A DNA stretch of 38,151 nucleotides from Muribaculaceae bacterium (lineage in GTDB: Bacteria; Bacteroidota; Bacteroidia; Bacteroidales; Muribaculaceae). The notes beneath the pieces are model-generated. The model did not search any database. It saw only the letters and a program-made list of their open reading frames with translations, and had not been told where the DNA came from. The stretch's first letter is position 1. Each line of letters starts with the position of its first letter. The translations under genes were made by a program, and so were the position numbers. The stretch covers positions 1 through 38,151 of the forward strand of contig JAFLTU010000022.1 of assembly GCA_022509125.1 (NCBI GenBank). Direction: 5' to 3'. Shown here piece by piece: positions 6,813-14,100 of the stretch.

Positions 6813-8154
6813 ATGGCACAGGCTCTTCAAAACGGCTCGACTCTTCAGGATGGCAAATATAAAATAGTAAGTTTCCTCGGACAAGGAGGTTTCGGCATTA
6901 CTTATCTTGCAGAGAATATAATGCTTGATAAGAAAGTCGCCATCAAGGAATTTTTTCCAAAAGACTTTTGCGACCGGGATGATACGAGTCATCTAAGTGT
7001 CGGAACTGAAAGTAATAGGGAGACGGTTGAGAAACTCAAAGAACGTTTTTTGAAAGAAGCCAGGAATATTGCCAAGATTGATTTCCCCGGGATTGTCAAA
7101 ATCTTTGATATATTCAAGGAGAAATAATACCTCCTATTATGTCATGGAATATATCGAAGGAAAAAATCTCAATGATATGGTCAAGAAAAATGGTCCTTTG
7201 TTTGAGGATAAAGCTATTGAGTATATAAAAGGAGTCGGAGAAGCTTTAGAACATATTCATTCTAAAAATATGACTCACTTTGATGTGAAACCTTCCAATA
7301 TTGTAATCCGAAAATCAGATGATAAGCCTGTTCTAATCGATTTCGGCTTATCTAAACAATATAATAAAGAAGGAGAAGCAACTTCAACTTTGTTGCAAGG
7401 AGTGAGTAAAGGTTACTCACCTATTGAACTTTATAACGTTGATGAAAATCTCAGCTTCTCCCCTCAAACAGATGTTTATTCTTTAGCAGCAACTTTATAT
7501 TATCTTTTAGAAGGCTCATCCCCTATTTCAGCAATAGACCTATTTAATTGTCCCTTGGAATTTGTTTATGTCAAAAATATAAAACTCAGAGAGATAATTT
7601 TAAGAGGGATGAAAATAAATAAAGATGAGCGTTTTTTTTCTGTAAATACTTTTTTACTCTCACTTATAGAAACAGATGATGATAAAACCATTATAGAGAA
7701 ATCTAATATTCTTGAAAATGAGCAATTTAAAGCCATCTTTCAATTAGCCCAAAGAGATGATGCCAATGCTCAATATACTTTAGGAATGTGGTATCATGAA
7801 GGAAATAATAAAATATTAAAAAATATCCCTCTAAGTATTATATGGTTAAATAAAGCAGCTGAAAATAATAATGTCAATGCGATTTTACAATTAGCCAAAA
7901 TGTATTTATGGGGAAAAGAAGTGACAAGAAATCTTATAGAAGCTTCAAAATGGCTTCTTAAAGCCCATGAAAGGGGTTATTCTAATATGTTAGATTATAT
8001 AGAAGAGATAGGTGATATGTATTATTTAGGATTAACTGTAAAAAAAGATATTAATAAAGCTGTAATGTTTTGGGAAATGGCAGGTAATAAAGGAAATAGT
8101 CGAGCTTTAAAAAAGAGTAAGTCTTCCGTCTTTAGATTTCTTCAATTAAGATAA
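6813..8154 (+). pseudogene. Ser/Thr kinase with Sel1 repeats, broken by one-base frameshift
   Basis: The first frame (6813-7127) encodes a kinase N-lobe of 104 residues with G-loop GQGGFG (23-28) and Lys45, ending at TAA 7125. The other frame continues to 8154 with SYYVMEYIEGKNL, catalytic loop HFDVKPSN, DFG, a GYSPIELY activation segment and Sel1-type helical repeats (YTLGMWYHEG, AILQLAKMYLWG, GDMYYLGL). One extra A in AAA at 7122-7124 accounts for the break; without it, about 446 residues are continuous. It is closely similar to the kinase at 4407-5951 over the catalytic domain, but has no membrane segment and ends in Sel1 repeats instead of MORN. Possible explanations: inactivating mutation, assembly error, or recoding: AAGGAG precedes AAA-TAA, reminiscent of prfB. 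Heads the rightward group with the glycine-rich, FHA and PP2C genes. Confidence 0.85.
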
Positions 8155-8258
8155 TTATTCAAATCTCATATAATGACAGTGTTTAAAGAAGAGAAAGAAT
8201 GCAACATTACTCTTACAATAAAAGCCGTAAAATTCTAAAAAAATTAAACCAAATTAAT

Positions 8259-9158
8259 ATGGATACTACAGTTTTTGATCCCACTCAAGGGAACAGCAAA
8301 GCAAAAAAAGTTCAGAATAATCAACCTAAAGGACATGGAGCAGTAGCCGGCGTTACAGGGGCTGTATTAGGTGCTTCGGGAGCGGTTATAATTGGTAAGA
8401 TTTCCGATGAAGTTCAGGCACACGAAAGACCGTTGGTTGAAGAAAGTGTTGATATTGTTGAAAATAACGGACAAGAAACCGTTGAAGGGGCCGAAGTGAC
8501 TTACAACACTCCCTCATGGGCTGTTGGTGATATTCAGGTAGCCGAAGGGGTTGAAGACAGTATGAGTTTCAGTCAAGCCTTTGCAGCTGCAAGATCTGAA
8601 GTTGGTCCGGGTGGTGCTTTCGAATGGCATGGAAATGTCTATGGCACTTATTCAGCTGATGAATGGAACGCTATGAGTCCGGCAGAAAAAGCTGATTATA
8701 ACAATCATTTCAATTGGAATAATGTAGACACTTCTTCTAATAATGGGGTCACGGGTTCGAGTTCCACCGGGACTAACGAGGTGGAAGTAGTTTCCGTATT
8801 GGAGGATTCTCCTTTGGCTACAGAAACTGTTACTCAAATAGAAATAGTAGATATGGAACCCCAACCTGAAATCGAAGTGTTGGGCGTGGTTCATGACCAT
8901 GAAACAGGTGCTAATATAGGAGGTATAACAGTTGACGGACAGGAAGTATTTTTGGTTGACGTGGATGGCGACCTTGAATTTGATATTGTTACTTCTGATC
9001 TAAACCATAATGGTCAGTTGGATGAAGGTGAAGCTTATGATATTCACGGAGGAGGTTTGACTGTTGACCATCTTGGTGGGTTTTCGGATCCAAATGATGC
9101 TATCCAAGCCTCTGACGATTACATTGCCAACAATGATTATCCTGTAATGGATGTATAA
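8259..9158 (+). CDS. Glycine-rich membrane-anchored acidic protein with EF-hand-like loop
   Basis: 299 residues from the start chosen here. A short polar N-terminus (MDTTVFDPTQGNSKAKK) precedes a glycine/alanine-rich hydrophobic stretch (about 25-47), possibly one membrane segment. A conserved-looking block follows (SFSQAFAAARSEVGPGGAF, then WHGNVYGTY). The C-terminus is very acidic and includes DLNHNGQLDEGE (about 247-258), which fits the 12-residue EF-hand calcium loop. An upstream ATG at 8199 would add 20 basic residues; I prefer 8259 because the Bacteroidetes relatives I recall start like this. It sits between the Sel1 kinase and the FHA gene and ends immediately before the latter, so it may be a kinase substrate or scaffold. 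Function unknown. Confidence 0.7.
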   Translation: MDTTVFDPTQGNSKAKKVQNNQPKGHGAVAGVTGAVLGASGAVIIGKISDEVQAHERPLVEESVDIVENNGQETVEGAEVTYNTPSWAVGDIQVAEGVEDSMSFSQAFAAARSEVGPGGAFEWHGNVYGTYSADEWNAMSPAEKADYNNHFNWNNVDTSSNNGVTGSSSTGTNEVEVVSVLEDSPLATETVTQIEIVDMEPQPEIEVLGVVHDHETGANIGGITVDGQEVFLVDVDGDLEFDIVTSDLNHNGQLDEGEAYDIHGGGLTVDHLGGFSDPNDAIQASDDYIANNDYPVMDV

Positions 9159-9719
9159 ATGGAAACTGTTGATGTAAAATGCCCTTGGTGTTCTGCGGTG
9201 TTGAGAGTTAAATCAGTATCGGGAATGGAGGGAAAGAATATTACCTGTCCCAATTGTAAACATACCTCCCCCTTCACTCAATTCAAAGTTGTTGTGCCCA
9301 AGGAAGAGGAAAGTATAACTTGTTTTCCGGGAGGTATGGGAAATGTTCCAATGACAACAAATGAGAATCTTACAATTGGGAGGTTGGTGATTCCTCTAAC
9401 TGGAATTTTCTTTCAATTGCTTCCCGGAAAGAACATCATAGGACGTAAAGCTTCGGCTTCTAAAGCTAATTTCCAAATTGAAACCGAGGATAATAAAAGA
9501 ATGAGCCGGGAACATTTGATAATTGAAGTCAAAAGAATTCCAACAATTGGTTTTACTCATTATGTGTCATTATATAAGGAGAGAGTAAATAAAACATTCA
9601 TCAATTCCACAGAATTATTATGGGGAGATACACTTATTCTACAGCATGGAGATATAATAAAACTACCGGATACTGATTTGAGATTTGAATTACCGGACGA
9701 AGAGACAACGCAGATATGA
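9159..9719 (+). CDS. FHA-domain protein with N-terminal zinc ribbon
   Basis: 186 residues. N-terminal zinc ribbon with C8, C11, C30 and C33 (two CxxC knuckles). Residues about 78-180 form a canonical FHA phosphothreonine-binding domain: IIGRK (93-97), MSREHL (115-120), NKTFINS (144-150) and HGDIIKL (163-169). Cytoplasmic. The gene abuts the glycine-rich gene (stop at 9158, start at 9159) and its stop overlaps the PP2C start by 4 bases, so the two are translationally coupled. FHA domains bind phosphothreonine on kinases or their substrates, so with the neighbouring kinase and phosphatase it forms the reader of a writer-reader-eraser set. Confidence 0.9.
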   Translation: METVDVKCPWCSAVLRVKSVSGMEGKNITCPNCKHTSPFTQFKVVVPKEEESITCFPGGMGNVPMTTNENLTIGRLVIPLTGIFFQLLPGKNIIGRKASASKANFQIETEDNKRMSREHLIIEVKRIPTIGFTHYVSLYKERVNKTFINSTELLWGDTLILQHGDIIKLPDTDLRFELPDEETTQI

Positions 9720-10612
9720 AATATAAATTAAAGGCATACCAGATTCTGGAATTTGGCAAAAGAAAAGATTCAGAAAGTAATCCTCATCAGGAAGATTCTA
9801 TTTATCCTCCTTTGGGTGCTAATACTTCAGGTAGCAGTCTTTTTATGGTTTGCGACGGCATGGGAGGCCATGATGCCGGTGAAGTTGCAAGCCAAACGGT
9901 TTGTGAAGTAATGAGCCAATCTATTCTAATGGATGGGCATGATGAGGAAGGAATATTCACAAATATGGATCTTTTAGAAGCTTTGGATTCTGCTTACATT
10001 GCACTTGATAAAAAGGATAATGGTGCCGAAAAGAAGATGGGAACTACCTTAGCTCTGTTGAAATTTCATAATGATGGTGCCACAATTGCCCATATCGGAG
10101 ACAGCCGAGTTTATCATATCCGTCCTGGGGAAACTGAAAAAGAAACTGAAATTCTTTTCATGACAGAGGATCATTCATTAGTAAATAGTCTTGTCAAAGC
10201 CGGTGAAATGACTAGGGAAGACGCTCGCCATTCAAAGCAAAGAAACATAATTACAAGGGCCATGCAACCCGGAGTTGACCGTTGCGAAGCCGATATAGCA
10301 TTGATTACAGATATAAAACCGGGAGATTATTTTTATCTTTGTTCGGATGGAATGCTTGAGCAAGATGAAATGGATGATGGTTCAGCACTCAAAAGAATCT
10401 TCTCAAATGAGATACCATCACTCGAAGAAAAAGTAAAAATTCTGCAAGGTGCAACAGCCCATAATTCCGACAATCACTCTGCTTATATAATTCACGTCTT
10501 AGATGTGGAAGAAGATAAAGAGACTTCTAATCAACATATTACAGAAGAATTTACCACCTTTCAACCTAAGAAATCACTTTTAGATAAATTCCTTTCCCAT
10601 TTCAGAAACTAA
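9716..10612 (+). CDS. PP2C-family Ser/Thr protein phosphatase
   Basis: 298 residues, the usual size for a bacterial PPM/PP2C (PrpC/Stp-like) enzyme. Metal-binding motifs in order: HQED (24-27), VCDGMGGHDAGEVAS (45-59), MGTTLALL, IGDSRVYHIR, the DHSLVNSLVKAGEMT block, CSDGM and the terminal DNHSAYIIHV. All expected Asp residues are present, so it should be an active manganese or magnesium-dependent phosphatase reversing the island kinases. A Lys/Phe-rich tail follows. It is coupled to the FHA gene by an ATGA overlap and is the last gene of the island, about 140 bp before the distal att copy. Confidence 0.93.
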   Translation: MKYKLKAYQILEFGKRKDSESNPHQEDSIYPPLGANTSGSSLFMVCDGMGGHDAGEVASQTVCEVMSQSILMDGHDEEGIFTNMDLLEALDSAYIALDKKDNGAEKKMGTTLALLKFHNDGATIAHIGDSRVYHIRPGETEKETEILFMTEDHSLVNSLVKAGEMTREDARHSKQRNIITRAMQPGVDRCEADIALITDIKPGDYFYLCSDGMLEQDEMDDGSALKRIFSNEIPSLEEKVKILQGATAHNSDNHSAYIIHVLDVEEDKETSNQHITEEFTTFQPKKSLLDKFLSHFRN

Positions 10613-10660
10613 TATTCCACAAATAAAAAATCAAAAGAAAAGACCAATAGCCATTAATCC

Positions 10661-10681
10661 ATGTTTTACCAATGTTTTACC
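10661..10681 (+). repeat. Tandem ATGTTTTACC repeat, 11-bp period, near right island end
   Basis: ATGTTTTACC occurs at 10661-10670 and 10672-10681, the same 11-bp period as the TGTAGCCAA pair at the left end, 73 bp inside the distal att copy. Possible recombinase or accessory-protein binding sites. Confidence 0.4.
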
Positions 10682-10754
10682 GAACCTTAAATTCAGTTCC
10701 TTATGCCATCTCTCAATCCCTTTATTTACAATCAATTTACACATAACCCCCAAT

Positions 10755-10772
10755 GAGTCCCAGTCGCGGCTC
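10755..10772 (+). repeat. attR: distal copy of the tRNA-Thr 3' end
   Basis: Identical over 18 bases to 40-57 (T-loop 3' part, T-stem, acceptor strand, discriminator plus one base). There is no tRNA body upstream of it, so it is the scar of integration rather than a gene. Confidence 0.8.
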
Positions 10773-10783
10773 GATTTTAAGAG

Positions 10784-10816
10784 GCAATCTGTAAGGGAAT
10801 TACAGGTTGCTTTTTT
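10784..10816 (+). terminator. Probable original terminator of tRNA-Thr, displaced by the island
   Basis: An uninterrupted 11-bp stem (10784-10794 with 10800-10810, one G-T pair), a 5-base loop GGGAA and six T residues (10811-10816). It starts 12 bases after the distal att copy, the distance expected for a tRNA terminator, and no gene upstream here needs it. Confidence 0.75.
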
Positions 10817-10925
10817 GATGCACTTCTCCAAAGCTAATAGAGAATTAAGCTTTTAGAGAATAGAGAATACAGAAGGGATTGGTTTTGGGGATTAAGTAAA
10901 GGGTATTGGGTAATGGAAAAATAAG

Positions 10926-10952
10926 GGGGCCACGTCATCGCGACGCGGCCCC
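10926..10952 (-). terminator. GC-rich terminator for leftward (pilus) transcription
   Basis: Stem 10926-10931 with 10947-10952, one A-C mismatch, then 10933-10936 with 10942-10945, loop ATCGC. Read leftward it is followed by CTTATTTTT, a good U-tract. The other direction has only CTCTTTC, so it mainly stops leftward transcripts. Confidence 0.6.
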
Positions 10953-11147
10953 TCTTTCAATAAAACGAATTTATAAAAAGGAATATCTCTGTTAAAACGA
11001 ATTCATGCTAAGAATTTCTTTGAGTTTAAATTTCTTATAAACTTGAGTTTCTGAGATAGAACAATCCTTATTGGTGAATCCTTATCGAGGCTCAAATGTT
11101 TTAGGAATTTTTCCAACCTCAAGATCTAAATTGTTTCGTGTTTTTGG

Positions 11148-11177
11148 GCGTATCTCCCGATCACTCAGGAGATACGC
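11148..11177 (-). terminator. Hairpin immediately after the pilus operon
   Basis: A perfect 10-bp stem GCGTATCTCC with GGAGATACGC (11148-11157, 11168-11177) and 10-base loop, 12 bases past the last pilus gene. No U-tract follows on the leftward strand, so it may protect the mRNA 3' end, with real termination at 10926-10952. Confidence 0.45.
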
Positions 11178-11189
11178 GGAAAGGATTTC

Positions 11190-14100
11190 TTATAGCGTTT
11201 CTGTTGCTAAAAGAGTGTTGTCTTTATAGTATTCCACATAGGGTTTCCCATGTTCTGATTTCACCATGATCTTGTTGCAACCAGTTTTACCTTGGAAGTT
11301 TATGGGAAGGTTTTCGACAACAGCAGAGCTGGCATGGCAATCTTTGAATGTAACAGATTTTCCGGCCGGAAGGGCAGTCATATCTATTATGTAAGGAGCT
11401 TTGAAATAACACTTGTTGAAATTTGTTTCGGTTTCAATCAGGTAAGTGTATTCCTCTTCGTCATGGCCCGTGGAAGCTCCACGTTCAAAAGTGGTATTGT
11501 TAGCATTCACATATCTCCAAGCAGTTCCGGGGACAGTATAACCGCGCAGGTTACAACCATCCATTATGATGAAAGGAAGGTTTTCTACAGCAGCCGGTTT
11601 TGCATACTGGTCGTTTCTTGTCAATGCATCATACAAAAGATTAGCATGAGGCCAAATCAGCTGACTGGTTTTTTCTCTCCAATCGTAAAGAGCCAAAGTC
11701 TTGTAGACATCATAGATAGCAACATTGTGAAGTTCTACTCGATGCAAGTTCTTGTTGGGAGCAAGAAGGATACCGTTGTTAGCGTAAGGCTCTCCACGGA
11801 GCACGACATTCTTCACAATAGTCGGAATCTTGTTTGAGGCAGTGTTGACCGCAATATCCTCAAATCCCTGCATGAATTCCGGCATAAAATTCTTAACGTA
11901 TTTATCGTTACCGCCGAATTGGAAACGGTCTCTTGCGGTTATATACATTACGCAGTCATCTTTGTCTTGATTCACTTTCACGGGAGTTATTACACTACGG
12001 CCGCCTATACCTCCCTTGCCATCAAGAATTACAGATTCAACGAAGACACCTGCCTTGGGAGAAGATTGCATATAATCTACGTCTACTTCGAATGGGATAT
12101 TCATAGGCACATAGAAAGTGTTTCCTCCTGATGAAATAAATCCTTTGGTTTTATCGAAAGCAGTGTTGTCGTTGGTAAACCCTGACTGTTTCGTTTTTTG
12201 AGAGAAGAAGTTAAATTCATGAAGGTTGACAACGGTGTGGGCCGAAGGTTCTCCATAATAGTTATCTTTAAGTTCGATTTTGTCGGCATACCATGAAGAG
12301 AGCATCGGCATGTAGACCAAAGGCATTCCTTCAACAGTGGCGGTTCTCAACTGTTTGTCTGGATAATTTATCACGAGTTTAGCATATGTGACACCACTTT
12401 CAGTGTTGCCTTTGAATACATTCCTAAGATCTTCTCTTTGATCTTCAGCCAGCTCATGACCCCCTACAAATTTTTGAGAATACATTTCAAGATTGCCATT
12501 GTTATACCCGAAACCGGCCCGAGCAATATTATCGTTCAAATCATAAGCTTTATCCGGATTGTATTTATTATTGTAGTTCAATCTCTCTCCGTAGGCTGTG
12601 AAGCTTGAGATAACCAAAACCACATTGTTAAGTTGGTTGTTGCTGATAGAAGCAGGATTTGATGCTCTTTGCGTTTTCCATCCGCGAAGGAGTCCTTGCC
12701 CTTCATCACTTACCGTCTTATTGGCATCCAGCCATTCCTGGTTGATAGAACCGATGATGCCACCAGCACGGCGCACAGCCTGCAAATAAACATTTCGAAC
12801 AATATTGTTGTCTACACGTCCGCCATCGGTGTTGAAATATCCGACGATTCCACCCATATACACGCCACGAGCAAATGTGCGTCCGTCTCTATAGCTGTCG
12901 CCACGGAACATCGGAGTTGCGACAATAGAGCCCCCATCAACAATACAGTTGGTGATTTCGATTTCACTACCATAGGCTATACCCACAATACCTGCGACTC
13001 CGTTACATCCATAGATATCCACATTGTTAAGTCGCACATTGGTGATTTTAGCATTGCCACCGATTTGACCGAACAGACCGCGGCCAAACCATTGCGGATT
13101 GTCGGAAGGATGGCGATTTTTAGTCCCGTTATAAATATTCTTGTAGTCTGTTTTCTGTTGGGAATTTTCATGCACGTCGGCGCTAAAACGCTTAGTGGTC
13201 ATGTTATAGATAGTGTGACCGTTACCATCGAAAATACCGTAGAAAATACGTCCCGATGCATTATCGTCTGTTGCGGAGTTATCAAAACTGCCTACTTTGT
13301 CATGAGGAATCACAGACCATCCGAGCTGTTCACCCATACGCCCTTCGAAACCGATAGGAATCCATTCTTCCCCATCTAAGTCTATATCGGCCATCAATCT
13401 CACTGTAGCGGGATAATCCTTTCCATCTTTAGTTCCGGTGAAATGGAAATTGTTTTTAGCAGGCCAGCCGGAATTCTCATTCCATTCCTGATGGGTTGCC
13501 ACCATGATTCTGTCAATCAATTCCTTGTCGGTGGGTTTTTTAAGGGCCTTATAATCGAACTGAACGCTTTTGTTGTTATTTTTTGTGTCATAATACCAGT
13601 AACCCTTGCCAATAAAATTATTATTAACAGCTTCCCGGACAGTCAGATCGCCATTCACCATCTTCTGGAACCAAATAAGTCCCTCCTTACTTGAAATTTC
13701 AATCACGTCATCGGCACCGTTATAGTAAACACCCGGAGCGATAGGACCGGTCCATTTCCAATTGGGACCATAAGCGTTGAACTCACCTGCGAAGTCAGTG
13801 TCGAGTTTCACTTCGAAATTATTTTCCTCTGTGAGAAGATTGCCTATTATATTTGTTCTCCAGTTTCTTTGAGCCGGCACTTGATTAATGTTGAGGAGTT
13901 CATATTCATTCTCCCCCTTAGGACCGGTAGCGAGCCAGACCTTTACATTGTTGATAACCACAGGTTCTTCTTTAGAACTTGATGTCAAGACATAACACAT
14001 AGAGAGATATTTAAAAGTCTCGGATTCTTTGTTGTTGTGTTTTGTCAAGCTTGCATAGTCGCGATATCCGTCGCCATCCAAATCCTGGTCTTCAACTTTT

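Larger units (their letters stand above)
40..10772. mobile_element. tRNA-Thr-integrated genomic island, no visible integrase
   Basis: An 18-bp exact direct repeat made of the tRNA-Thr 3' end bounds the segment (40-57 and 10755-10772), as expected after tyrosine-recombinase integration into a tRNA gene. The inside is visibly AT-rich compared with the flanking pilus, pyr and clpB genes. Cargo: LytTR regulator, two FHA-type proteins, two Ser/Thr kinases (one frameshifted), PP2C phosphatase, two secreted lectin-fold proteins, a PIN toxin-antitoxin pair and several unknowns. No integrase, relaxase, replication or phage structural gene is visible, so it is a non-autonomous or decayed element, or one mobilised in trans. 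Confidence 0.8.
10613..11189. other. Intergenic: island right end and pilus-operon terminators
   Basis: No convincing gene. Contents in order: AT-rich tail after the PP2C gene; tandem ATGTTTTACC repeats (10661-10681); distal att copy (10755-10772); probable native tRNA-Thr terminator (10784-10816); GC-rich hairpin followed leftward by a T-run (10926-10952); a degenerate tRNA-end-like TCGAGGCTCAAA at 11085-11096; and a 10-bp-stem hairpin just past the pilus operon (11148-11177). Confidence 0.7.

Noticed and set aside
8744..8774. tRNA T-arm-like sequence (GGGTTCGAGTTCC) within the glycine-rich protein gene
   Set aside because: The T-stem pairs poorly, no other tRNA arms are nearby, and the coding frame runs through it; it is probably chance.
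10631..10831. 66-residue minus-strand open frame across the distal att copy
   Set aside because: It overlaps the att repeat and the tRNA terminator hairpin and has no protein-like features.
12669..13379. 236-residue plus-strand frame inside the giant fimbrillin gene
   Set aside because: Antisense shadow without recognisable domains; the minus-strand fimbrillin frame is continuous and matches its paralogues.
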